Shown here: piece after piece, positions 1 through 5,587 of the stretch
Layout of the letters: the number at the start of each line of letters is the position of its first letter
How positions within the stretch are numbered: the stretch's first letter is position 1
NCBI GenBank assembly: GCA_019509895.1
Contig: JAEKLK010000310.1
Location: forward strand, 1 to 5,961
Direction: 5' to 3'
From: Betaproteobacteria bacterium
GTDB lineage: Bacteria; Pseudomonadota; Gammaproteobacteria; Burkholderiales; SG8-39
DNA length: 5,961 bases
Notes under the pieces: model-generated
What the model was told of the DNA's origin: nothing
Seen by the model: the letters and a program-made list of their open reading frames with translations, nothing else
The model's database searches: none
Translations under genes and position numbers: made by a program

Positions 1-115
1 CGGTGGTCGAGCCGGCGGGGAGCGGCACGATGAGCCGCAGCGGCCGCACCGGATATTCCTGTGCATGGGCGAGCGTTGCCACCGCAACGAGCGCCGATGC
101 GATCAATGCACGCAT
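1..115 (-). CDS. Bug/TctC-family periplasmic solute-binding protein, N-terminal part only
   Basis: The first 38 residues of a leftward gene whose remainder lies beyond the left edge. It starts with ATG and opens with a clear Sec signal peptide: Arg-2, a hydrophobic run over residues 4-16, and an A-H-A signal peptidase site, so cleavage is expected after Ala-18. The mature start (YPVRPLRLIVPLPAG) matches the first strand and loop of Bug/TctC binding proteins (usual form YPxRPIRLVVPFxAGG). Family members bind carboxylates or related small solutes in the periplasm, some feeding TctA/TctB membrane partners and many being orphans. No TctA or TctB is visible here. An AGGA and an AGGG lie just upstream of the ATG. 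The start overlaps the end of the preceding Bug gene by 13 bases in another frame, indicating translational coupling and the same operon as the ligase. Family call is firm; ligand unknown. Confidence 0.85.
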   Translation of the reverse strand, partial: MRALIASALVAVATLAHAQEYPVRPLRLIVPLPAGSTT

Positions 116-990
116 GGATTCCTGCCCTTTTCGATGAGCGCAATGACGCGACCGAACTGCCGGTCGTCTTCCCTCATGTAGCGGCCGAAGTCGTCGCCGA
201 AGCGCCAGCGCAGTGTGAAGGCGCTCGCCGCGGCCTCGCGCTGGAAATCCTCGTCGGCCGCCACCTTGCGCAGCGCGCCGATGTAGCGTCCGGCGATCGG
301 GCTCGGCAGCTCGCGCGGCGCCACCAGGCCGCGCCAGTGGGCGACATGCCATTGCACGCCGAGCGCTTCAGGCACTGTTGGCACCTCGGCAAAGCGCGGG
401 TGGCGCGCCTCCTCCATCGTGGCGAGCGCTCGGGCGCGGCCGTCGAAAAGGAATGCTCGCGCATCGGTCATGGTGATCGGCGCCACGTCTGCCTTCGCGG
501 CAAGCACGTTCTCGAGGCCTTGCTCGCCGCTCAGCGTCTCCAGCCATTCGAGGCGCGAGGCTTCCATGCCGCAGCTATCCAGCAGTCCGGCCAGCGCGAA
601 TTTCCAGACGCCGAAATTAGGGCCGCCCGAGCCGCGCACGGGTCGCTTGCGAAACTCGTCTAGGAATTCGCGCGCCGTGCGCCACGGCGCATTGGCGGCC
701 ACGACCAGCGCCGCCGCTTCGACGTACGGCACGGCGAGCGGCGTGTAATCGAGCGGCGTCAGCGCCGTCAGACCTTCGTGCCAGTGCATCATGCCGATCT
801 CGCCGGTGATGAGGCCGATAAGGCTGCCGTCGGCCGGCGCGGCGGCGATTGCCTCATGGCCCGCGACCGCGCCCGTGCGGTTCACTACTTCGATCGGCTC
901 GCCCAGATGCTTCGCCATGTAGCGCGCCGCGAGACGCGCGCGCTGGTCGCTGCCGCCGCCGGCGACGTACGGCACGACGAGCTGAATCAC
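103..990 (-). CDS. Bug/TctC-like solute-binding protein lacking a signal peptide
   Basis: A 295-residue protein of the Bug/TctC binding-protein fold. Seen: an N-terminal first strand (IQLVVPYVAGGGSDQRAR), then NRTGAVAGHEAIAAAPADG, a variant of the family's NRPGAGGxxG...A..PDGYT segment, a GSGGPNFG loop in place of the usual GSGGxGS loop, and RHPRFAEVPTVPEALG plus WRGLVAP near the C-terminus, matching the family's late conserved region. The chosen start is a GTG whose last two bases are the first two of the ligase TGA stop (GTGA). It places the protein at the first beta strand, and family members normally carry about 25 more residues including a Sec signal. The frame continues upstream inside the ligase gene, but that extension is Arg/Gly-rich with no hydrophobic segment, so it does not encode a hidden leader. 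As written the product would stay in the cytoplasm. It may be a cytoplasmic ligand-binding partner, a decaying paralogue, or a gene with a sequence error at its 5' end. Ligand unknown. Confidence 0.8.
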   Translation of the reverse strand: MIQLVVPYVAGGGSDQRARLAARYMAKHLGEPIEVVNRTGAVAGHEAIAAAPADGSLIGLITGEIGMMHWHEGLTALTPLDYTPLAVPYVEAAALVVAANAPWRTAREFLDEFRKRPVRGSGGPNFGVWKFALAGLLDSCGMEASRLEWLETLSGEQGLENVLAAKADVAPITMTDARAFLFDGRARALATMEEARHPRFAEVPTVPEALGVQWHVAHWRGLVAPRELPSPIAGRYIGALRKVAADEDFQREAAASAFTLRWRFGDDFGRYMREDDRQFGRVIALIEKGRNPCVH

Positions 991-2597
991 TCTCGTGCCG
1001 CCAGTTCGGACAGCGCCTTTTTGGAAACCTTGCCGAATGTCGACACCGGGAAATCGTCGACGACCATCATTCGCTCGGGCAGCTTGAACTTCGCGATCTC
1101 CTTGCCCTTCAGGAAGTCGACCAGCTCCGGAAATTCGAGCTTCGCGCCCGGCTTGAGGACCAGGCAGGCGCACATCTTCTCGCCGAGGTTCGGGTCGGGC
1201 ACCGGCACACAGGCCACGTTCTGCACGGCCGGGTGCGACAGGATCAGGTTCTCGATTTCCTCGGCGCTGATCTTCTCGCCGCCGCGGTTGATGAGATCCT
1301 TCTTGCGCCCTTCGACGATGTAGTTTCCTGAAGGGTGCTTGCGCATCAGGTCGCCCGAGCGATAGAAGCCGTCGCGCGTGAACTGCTTCTTGTTGTATTC
1401 GGGGACGCCGTAATAGCCGCGCAGCGTGTAAGGCCCGCGGCAGGTGAGCTCGCCCACTTCGCCGTCGGCTACCGGCCGATCGTCGTCGTCGAGCAGCAGC
1501 ACCTCGTCATCCGGGCAGATCGGCCGGCCGCAGGTCTCGAGCTTCACCTCTTGCGGGTCATCGAGCCGCACAAAGAACAGCATGCCTTCCGACATGCCGA
1601 AGTTTTCCTGCACGAACGAGCTCGGTATGAGCTGGTGCGTGCGCAGGCGCACCTCGGGCTGCATGCGCTGGCCGCCGCTCTGGATGATGCGAACGCTCGA
1701 AAGATCGTATTTGCTGACGGCCGGATCGTTGATCAGCCGGATCAGGAGCGCCGGCACCACCTTGATATGCGTCACCTTGTGGCGCTCGATCAGCTTGAAC
1801 ATTTCCTCGGGTCGCGTCGTGGGTGAGAGGACCACTTTGCCACCCTGGAAAAAATATCCCTGGATGCCGGGGCAGGCGAGAGGCAGGTTGTGCGCGATCG
1901 GCAGCGCCAGAAGTAGAACCGAATCGCCGGTGACGCCGCACACAGGGGCGGCGGTTTTTGAGTTGTAGGCGTAGTCGTTGTGCGTGCGCGGGATGAGCTT
2001 GGGCATGCCGGTGGGGCCGCCGGAGAGCTGGAAGATGCAGGGATCGGTCGGGTCGATGCTGATCTCCGCCAGGCGCGCGCGCGGCAGCTTCGCCGGCCGG
2101 TCGATCAGGTCCTTCAGCATCGGCAGCGAGATGCAGAACTTGAGCGAAGCGTTCTCCGCCTGCACGCGGCGGATCATCGGCTCGAACTCGAAGTCGCCCT
2201 GGCGCTCCGGGTACACGCAGGTCGACGCGCCCGAAAGCTGCACGAACTGGTTGATCTCGGCGAAGCGATGCGTCGCGAGCGCGGCGATCGGGATGGCGCT
2301 GATCTTCTGCAGGGCGAAATAGAGCAGCACGAACTCGGCAATGTTCGGCAGCGTCGGCACCACGCGGTCGAGCGGCTTTAATCCCAGCTCGAGGAGGTTC
2401 AGCGCCAGGTTGTCGCTGATGCGGTCGATATCCGCGTAGGTGAACTGGCGCTCGCCTTCGATCAGCGCGACGCGGCCGGCGTACTGGCGGAAGACGGCGG
2501 CGAATTCCTGCGCCAGCGACTTGTCCTGCCAGTAGCCCTTAGCGCGATAGCCGCGCGCGAACTCGGGCGGGAAGGGCACTACACCGGGAAGTGGCAT
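987..2597 (-). CDS. Aryl-acid AMP ligase (acyl-adenylate/aryl-CoA synthetase, DhbE/EntE/YbtE-like)
   Basis: A 536-residue ANL-superfamily adenylating enzyme, the usual length for the EntE/DhbE group. It should activate a carboxylic acid with ATP to an acyl-adenylate and then pass it to CoA or a carrier protein. Visible motifs: phosphate-binding loop SGGPTGMPK at 192-200 followed by LIPRTHNDY typical of aryl-AMP ligases; aryl-pocket segment AHNLPLACPG at 235-244, with the His-Asn pair; QENFGMSEG at 330-338; YRSGDL at 412-417; hinge region GRKKDLINRGGEKIS at 430-444; and C-terminal FGKVSKK with the adenylation lysine near 523. Pro-195 replaces the usual Ser/Thr in the loop. Cys-242 aligns with the position I recall as Ser in DHB-specific and Cys in salicylate-specific enzymes. 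ATG at 2597 is chosen because the family's N-terminus (VPFPPEFARGYRAKGYWQ) starts just after it; the frame is open further upstream but crosses the promoter. No good Shine-Dalgarno is seen. It is first in an operon with two Bug genes. With no siderophore genes present, a catabolic CoA ligase seems likelier than siderophore synthesis; substrate uncertain. Confidence 0.88.
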   Translation of the reverse strand: MPLPGVVPFPPEFARGYRAKGYWQDKSLAQEFAAVFRQYAGRVALIEGERQFTYADIDRISDNLALNLLELGLKPLDRVVPTLPNIAEFVLLYFALQKISAIPIAALATHRFAEINQFVQLSGASTCVYPERQGDFEFEPMIRRVQAENASLKFCISLPMLKDLIDRPAKLPRARLAEISIDPTDPCIFQLSGGPTGMPKLIPRTHNDYAYNSKTAAPVCGVTGDSVLLLALPIAHNLPLACPGIQGYFFQGGKVVLSPTTRPEEMFKLIERHKVTHIKVVPALLIRLINDPAVSKYDLSSVRIIQSGGQRMQPEVRLRTHQLIPSSFVQENFGMSEGMLFFVRLDDPQEVKLETCGRPICPDDEVLLLDDDDRPVADGEVGELTCRGPYTLRGYYGVPEYNKKQFTRDGFYRSGDLMRKHPSGNYIVEGRKKDLINRGGEKISAEEIENLILSHPAVQNVACVPVPDPNLGEKMCACLVLKPGAKLEFPELVDFLKGKEIAKFKLPERMMVVDDFPVSTFGKVSKKALSELAARE

Positions 2598-2615
2598 GCG
2601 GGGCGGCGCGAAACG

Positions 2616-2635
2616 ATGAACATGTTCATGTTCGG
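2616..2635. promoter_or_regulatory. Operator-like dyad, copy 1 (ligase/TetR divergent gap)
   Basis: The sequence ATGAACATGTTCATGTTCGG contains two overlapping dyads: a perfect 12-base palindrome TGAACATGTTCA (2617-2628) and a 7-2-7 inverted repeat GAACATG-TT-CATGTTC (2618-2633). An identical 20-base copy lies at 4148-4167. Size and symmetry suit a TetR-family dimer, and the regulator gene begins about 50 bases to the right, so autoregulation plus control of the ligase operon is the natural inference. It covers the -10 position of the predicted leftward promoter, which implies repression by blocking RNA polymerase. That the adjacent TetR protein is the binder is inferred. Confidence 0.75.
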
Positions 2636-2656
2636 GAGGCGCGCGTGGCTTGTCAA
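2628..2656 (-). promoter_or_regulatory. Predicted sigma-70 promoter for the ligase-Bug operon
   Basis: On the minus strand a perfect TTGACA (2656-2651) is followed by a 17-base spacer and GAACAT (2633-2628), which keeps the key A at position 2 and T at position 6 of a -10 box. Transcription would start near 2621, about 24 bases before the ligase ATG. The -10 lies inside the operator dyad. The same two elements at the same spacing recur at 4160-4188 with a different spacer sequence, which supports real function. Confidence 0.65.
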
Positions 2657-2688
2657 GCCGCCCGCGGCAGCCGCATGCTTGCCGCCCG

Positions 2689-3303
2689 ATGAAGGAATCG
2701 CTCCGCGAGCAAAAGAAGCTCGAGACGCGCGACAGGATCCGGCGCGCGGCGGCGCAGCTCTTCACGCAGCGCGGCTACGGCGCGGCGACCATGCGGCAGA
2801 TCGCCGCCCGCGCGCACGTCGGCCTCGGCACGCTCTTCAACTACGCCGAGGACAAGCGCGACCTGGTGTTCCTGATCTTCAACGAGGAGCTGAACGCGAT
2901 CACCGATGTCGCGCTCGCCGCGCCGCGGCCGGGACAGTCGCTCGTCGAAAAACTGCTCGCCGTCTTTCGCGTGCACTACGGCTGGCTCGCCACCAAGCCG
3001 GCGCTCGCGCGCATCCTGCTGCAGGAGCTCACTTTCTATTCGAGCGGCAAGCAGGCCGCCACCTTCCACGGCATCCGCAAGCGCCTTATCGACGGCCTCG
3101 AGGCGCTCGTCGCGGCGGCGCAGAAAGCAGGCGAGGTGCACCGCCGAGAAAAGCCCGGCGTGATCGCGCGCCACATCTTCTTCGTCTACTCGGCGTCGCT
3201 ACGCTGGTGGATCGCCGCGCCGAAGCCCGATCCGGAGAAAGGCGTCGCCGAGCTGCGCCGGATGCTCAGGCTGCAGTTCGACGGACTGCGGAAAAAAGGG
3301 TGA
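2689..3303 (+). CDS. TetR/AcrR-family transcriptional regulator
   Basis: A 204-residue protein of normal TetR length. The N-terminal DNA-binding domain is clear: helix 1 RDRIRRAAAQLFTQRGY (14-30), then the helix-turn-helix TMRQIAARAHVGLGTLFNYA (34-53) and EDKRDLVF leading into helix 4. The rest (about 60-204) is the variable ligand-binding and dimerisation domain, so the inducer cannot be read from it; an aromatic acid or its CoA/AMP derivative handled by the neighbouring ligase is a reasonable guess. The ATG at 2689 is chosen because it starts just before the conserved helix 1, but it has no clear Shine-Dalgarno. An in-frame TTG at 2650 adds 13 residues and has GGGAGG (2634-2639) 10 bases before it, so the start is not settled. 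It is divergent from the ligase and convergent with the SDR. Its own gap and the SDR/ABC gap share the operator-like dyad, making it the best candidate local repressor. The stop codon lies within a 13-base inverted-repeat arm. Confidence 0.9.
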   Translation: MKESLREQKKLETRDRIRRAAAQLFTQRGYGAATMRQIAARAHVGLGTLFNYAEDKRDLVFLIFNEELNAITDVALAAPRPGQSLVEKLLAVFRVHYGWLATKPALARILLQELTFYSSGKQAATFHGIRKRLIDGLEALVAAAQKAGEVHRREKPGVIARHIFFVYSASLRWWIAAPKPDPEKGVAELRRMLRLQFDGLRKKG

Positions 3304-3334
3304 CTGTCACCATTTTTAATCGGTGACAGTCACC
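3292..3334 (-). terminator. Intrinsic terminator-like hairpin after the SDR, built from a paired GGTGAC repeat
   Basis: The arms GGTGACTGTCACC (3299-3311) and GGTGACAGTCACC (3322-3334) are exact reverse complements separated by 10 bases. Read leftward, as the SDR is transcribed, the 13-base stem is followed by C and six T (3297-3292), the pattern of an intrinsic terminator. The T tract is encoded by the Lys-Lys codons at the end of the TetR gene, and the TetR stop lies inside the first arm. Rightward the hairpin is followed only by ATTTAAG, so it is a weak terminator for TetR. Each arm is itself a near palindrome (GGTGAC-N-GTCACC), which also suggests a REP-like dispersed element. Confidence 0.65.
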
Positions 3335-3366
3335 ATTTAAGTCGTGGCCCCGAATTCCCCGAATTC
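3299..3366. repeat. Possible REP-like intergenic repeat block
   Basis: The gap between the convergent TetR and SDR genes is filled by the two GGTGAC/GTCACC palindromes and then a tandem 9-base repeat CCCCGAATT (3348-3356 and 3357-3365). The block supplies the stop codons of both flanking genes. The combination of short palindromes and a GAATTC-rich stretch resembles repetitive extragenic palindromes associated with RAYT transposases, but this is from memory of the general pattern, and no transposase is in the window. Copy number in the genome is unknown. Confidence 0.4.
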
Positions 3367-4123
3367 AGGTGGAGCTGGTGAAGCCGCCATCGATGACGAT
3401 GATTTCGCCGGTGACGAAGCGGTTGCCCTGCACGAGGCTCATCATGGTCTCGGCGACGTCGTCGGCGGTGACGACGCGCTTGAGCGGTGTCGCTTTCGCG
3501 CGCTTGCCCATCAGGTCGTCGTATTTGTCCTTCAGCATGCGCTTCATCCAGTCGCCTTCCATCCAGCCGGGCGCGACCGCGTTCACGCGGACCTCGGGGC
3601 CGAGGTTCCAGGCGAGGGTCTTGGTGAGGTTGACGACCGCCGCCTTGCTCGCGGCATAGGGCAGCGGCTGCGGCCCCGGCCGAAGGCCCACGATGCTCGC
3701 CGTATTGACCACGCAGCCTTTCGCTTCCTTCAGGAGCGGCGCCGCCGCGCGCGTCACCTGGAAAAGTCCCCGCACGTTGACCGCGAAGACGCGATCCCAT
3801 TCCTCGAGCGACAGCGTGTCGAGGTCGCGCGGCTTCCACGACGCGGTGGTGCCGGCGTTGTTGATCAGCACATCGAGCCGCCCGAAGCGCTCCTTCACCT
3901 GCGCGATCATGGCGCGCACGCTTTTCTCATCGCTTACGTCGCATTTGATGAGCAGCGTCTTCACCCCCAGCCGCTCCGCCTCGGCGGCGGTCTCGCGTGC
4001 CGGTCCTTCGCTCGAGCTGTAGTTGATCGCCACGTCGTAATGCGCGCGCGCCAGCGCGAGAACCGCGCTGCGACCGATGCCGGTGGCGCCGCCGGTTATG
4101 AGCGCGGCCTTTGTGGACGTCAA
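3365..4123 (-). CDS. Short-chain dehydrogenase/reductase (FabG-like SDR oxidoreductase)
   Basis: A 252-residue classical SDR, cytoplasmic and NAD(P)(H)-dependent. Seen: cofactor loop TGGATGIG (10-17), a CDV acidic motif at 61-63, NNAG at 88-91, and the complete catalytic tetrad Asn-116, Ser-143, Tyr-156 and Lys-160 (YAASK), followed by the late NAVAPGW and the C-terminal IDGG. An NYSSS stretch after strand 2 (34-38) has no acidic residue at the strand end, which leans towards NADP(H), though this is not decisive. The start is a TTG at 4123: it has GCAGG 7 bases upstream, falls just before the first strand, and gives the standard family length. The longer open frame upstream crosses the promoter and operator and looks non-coding. 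The gene is monocistronic here, ends at a terminator-like hairpin, and shares its regulatory gap with the ABC operon. The substrate is unknown; oxidation or reduction of a hydroxyl/keto group on the acid activated by the nearby ligase is an inference from the shared operator. Confidence 0.9.
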   Translation of the reverse strand: MTSTKAALITGGATGIGRSAVLALARAHYDVAINYSSSEGPARETAAEAERLGVKTLLIKCDVSDEKSVRAMIAQVKERFGRLDVLINNAGTTASWKPRDLDTLSLEEWDRVFAVNVRGLFQVTRAAAPLLKEAKGCVVNTASIVGLRPGPQPLPYAASKAAVVNLTKTLAWNLGPEVRVNAVAPGWMEGDWMKRMLKDKYDDLMGKRAKATPLKRVVTADDVAETMMSLVQGNRFVTGEIIVIDGGFTSST

Positions 4124-4143
4124 ACGGGAGCCTGCAATAAGAT
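4114..4143 (+). promoter_or_regulatory. Tentative promoter for the ABC operon
   Basis: On the plus strand TGGACG (4114-4119) and TAAGAT (4138-4143) each match 4 of 6 consensus bases with an 18-base spacer. The start site would fall near 4150, inside the operator dyad, which would allow repression of the ABC operon by the same regulator. It overlaps the 5' end of the SDR. The match is weak and could be chance. Confidence 0.3.
4131..4135 (-). promoter_or_regulatory. Ribosome binding site that fixes the SDR TTG start
   Basis: On the minus strand GCAGG sits 7 bases before the TTG at 4123, a normal Shine-Dalgarno distance. No in-frame ATG or GTG lies between the predicted transcription start and the first beta strand, so this short site is the main support for the non-ATG start. 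Confidence 0.55.
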
Positions 4144-4147
4144 GAGA

Positions 4148-4167
4148 ATGAACATGTTCATGTTCGG
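4148..4167. promoter_or_regulatory. Operator-like dyad, copy 2 (SDR/ABC divergent gap)
   Basis: Identical over 20 bases to copy 1 at 2616-2635, with the 12-base palindrome at 4149-4160 and the 7-2-7 dyad at 4150-4165. It lies between the divergent SDR and ABC ATPase genes and could control both. The bases flanking the 20-base core differ from copy 1 on both sides, so this is a conserved core and not a long recent duplication. Confidence 0.75.
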
Positions 4168-4188
4168 ATCCCACCGCATCGCTGTCAA
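4160..4188 (-). promoter_or_regulatory. Predicted sigma-70 promoter for the SDR
   Basis: On the minus strand TTGACA (4188-4183), a 17-base spacer and GAACAT (4165-4160) repeat the ligase promoter exactly in elements and spacing, with an unrelated spacer. Predicted transcription starts near 4153, about 30 bases before the SDR TTG start, leaving room for the GCAGG ribosome binding site. Confidence 0.65.
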
Positions 4189-4199
4189 GCGCCGCGCCG

Positions 4200-4985
4200 A
4201 TGGCGGCCGCTAGCGCTGCGCAGATCACCGTCGAGGGCGTCTCGCACACGTATCGCCCGGCCCGGGGGCGCGCCGTGCTCGCGCTCGACGAGGTATCCCT
4301 CGCGATCGCGCCGCGCGAGTTCGTCGCGCTGCTCGGTCCGTCGGGCTGCGGCAAATCGACGCTGCTCTATCTCGTCGGCGGTTTCCTGCCGGTGGAGAAG
4401 GGCGCTATCAGGATCGAAGGCGCGCCGGTCGCCGGTCCCGGTCCGGATCGCGGCATCGTCTTCCAGCACTTCGCGCTCTTTCCCTGGAAGACGGTGAAGG
4501 CGAACGTGCGCTACGGCCTGGAGAAGCTCGGCGTCGCGCGCGAGGAGCAGGAGCGTCGCGCGCAGGCATACATCGAGCTCGTCGGCCTGAAAGGCTTCGA
4601 GGAGAGCTATCCGTCGCAGCTCTCCGGCGGAATGAAGCAGCGCGCGGCGCTCGCGCGCACGCTCGCGGTCGATCCGAAGATGCTGCTGATGGACGAGCCT
4701 TTTGGCGCCCTCGACGCGCAGACGCGCAGCCTGATGCAAAGCGAGCTCTACGCCATCTGGCAGCGCACGCCGAAGACCGTCATCTTCGTGACGCACGACG
4801 TGCAGGAGGCGGTGCGCCTCGCGCAGCGTGTGCTCGTGATGTCGGCGCGGCCGGGACGCATCAAGGCTAAGGTCAACATCCAGCTCGATCGCGCCGATCC
4901 GCACATTTACCGCTCGCCGGCGTTCGCCGAAAAAGTCGACGAGATCTGGGACCTGGTGCGCGACGAGGCGCTGAAGGCGCAATGA
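4200..4985 (+). CDS. ABC importer ATPase, NitT/TauT (nitrate/sulfonate/taurine) type
   Basis: A 261-residue cytoplasmic ATPase that should power the permease pair encoded next to it. All catalytic motifs are intact: Walker A GPSGCGKST (46-54), Q-loop Gln-89 in GIVFQHFALFPW, signature LSGGMKQR (141-148), Walker B LLLMDEP (162-167, Asp-165 and Glu-166), D-loop ALD (170-172) and H-loop His-199 in VTHDVQEA. The FALFPWKTVKANV stretch and the MSARPGRI segment are characteristic of the NitT/TauT (SsuB/TauB/NrtD) subfamily. The ATG at 4200 starts shortly before the first strand (ITVEGVSHTY); no Shine-Dalgarno is evident. The gene is divergent from the SDR across the shared operator and is followed 55 bases later by the first permease. 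No solute-binding protein gene is in the window; it may lie further right. The real substrate may be an aromatic or sulfonated acid, by context only. Confidence 0.92.
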   Translation: MAAASAAQITVEGVSHTYRPARGRAVLALDEVSLAIAPREFVALLGPSGCGKSTLLYLVGGFLPVEKGAIRIEGAPVAGPGPDRGIVFQHFALFPWKTVKANVRYGLEKLGVAREEQERRAQAYIELVGLKGFEESYPSQLSGGMKQRAALARTLAVDPKMLLMDEPFGALDAQTRSLMQSELYAIWQRTPKTVIFVTHDVQEAVRLAQRVLVMSARPGRIKAKVNIQLDRADPHIYRSPAFAEKVDEIWDLVRDEALKAQ

Positions 4986-5040
4986 CCCGATCTGCGGAAA
5001 GCTCTCGTGCCCGCGCGAGCCGGCGAGTGCTTCCGGCGTT

Positions 5041-5587
5041 ATGAAATACCTGCCGCTCGCGCTGCTCGCGCTCGCCTGGGAGGGAATCGTCCAGTTGGGG
5101 CTGGTGTCGCGCGATGTCCTGCCATCCTTGAGCGATGTGCTGAAGGCGGGCTGGATCCTGCTGCGCGAAGGCGACCTGTGGAAGAACGCCGGCGCCTCGC
5201 TCTACCGCGGCGGCGCAGGCTTGGCGCTGGCGATCGTCTTTGGCGCTGTCCTCGGCATCCTCATGGCGTGGTGGCGATGGATGGATGCCTTCATGGGACC
5301 GCTGGTCGAGGCGCTCTATCCGATGCCGAAGTCGGCGCTCATTCCGGTGACGGCTGCCGGAGCTCGCGACCGGTATCCGCACGGCGCTCGCGCTCACCTT
5401 CGTGCTGCTCGTCTCCTCCGAGCTGATCGTCGCGCGCGCGGGCCTCGGCTACCTCATCGGCTTCCTCGGCGAGGGCGGCGTCTACGACGCCATGTTCGCA
5501 GTCGTGCTGGTGGTGGCCTTTCTCGGCTTCTTCGCCGACCGGCTTTATCAACGCCTGGTCGGCCGGCTCCTCGCATGGCGCGCCTGA
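5041..5587 (+). pseudogene. NitT/TauT-type ABC permease with internal deletion and frameshift
   Basis: A SsuC/TauC-like inner-membrane permease that is broken as written. From the ATG at 5041 the frame encodes a normal N-terminal part to about residue 104: TM1 near 3-21, LWKNAGASLYRGGAG, TM2 near 60-78 and LVEALYPMPKSALIPVT. After about 5352 that frame turns into Arg-rich non-homologous sequence. Normal permease sequence resumes from 5354 in another frame (LPELATGIRTALALTFVLLV, then ELIVARAGLGYLIGF) and ends at the TGA 5585-5587. The pieces total about 182 codons against roughly 250 for the family, so about 65-70 residues are missing, including the cytoplasmic EAA loop that docks the ATPase. 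The phase difference requires a net loss of 3n+2 bases. The N-terminal frame has no stop up to the end of the window and runs in frame into the second permease, so a gene finder may report one long ORF. Either real gene decay or an assembly error; the second permease may be enough for a homodimer. Confidence 0.75.

Noticed and set aside
991..1173. Upstream extension of the leaderless Bug protein inside the ligase gene
   Set aside because: The segment is an antiparallel-free same-strand shadow of ligase codons in another frame, lacks any hydrophobic leader, and the ligase C-terminus there is well conserved.
2598..2765. N-terminal extension of the ligase to 592 residues
   Set aside because: It runs through the operator, the predicted promoter and the TetR 5' end, and the extra residues are Arg/Cys-rich with no match to the family N-terminus.
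2616..3326. Long plus-strand ORF starting MNMFMFG over the TetR gene, with a similar MNMFMFG start at 4148 near the ABC operon, suggesting a shared leader peptide
   Set aside because: The shared peptide is only the translated operator dyad. Downstream frames are Arg/Ala-rich shadows with no family features, and the conserved spacing to a minus-strand TTGACA explains the identity better.
4124..4354. N-terminal extension of the SDR to 329 residues
   Set aside because: The extension crosses the promoter and operator and overlaps the ABC ATPase start on the other strand. The TTG start at 4123 with its ribosome site gives normal SDR length.
4185..4982. Long minus-strand ORF opposite the ABC ATPase and similar long antisense ORFs elsewhere (such as 61-663 and 3344-4213)
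   Set aside because: These are typical high-GC shadows: His/Arg/Ala-rich, no recognisable domains, and lying opposite genes with complete catalytic motifs.
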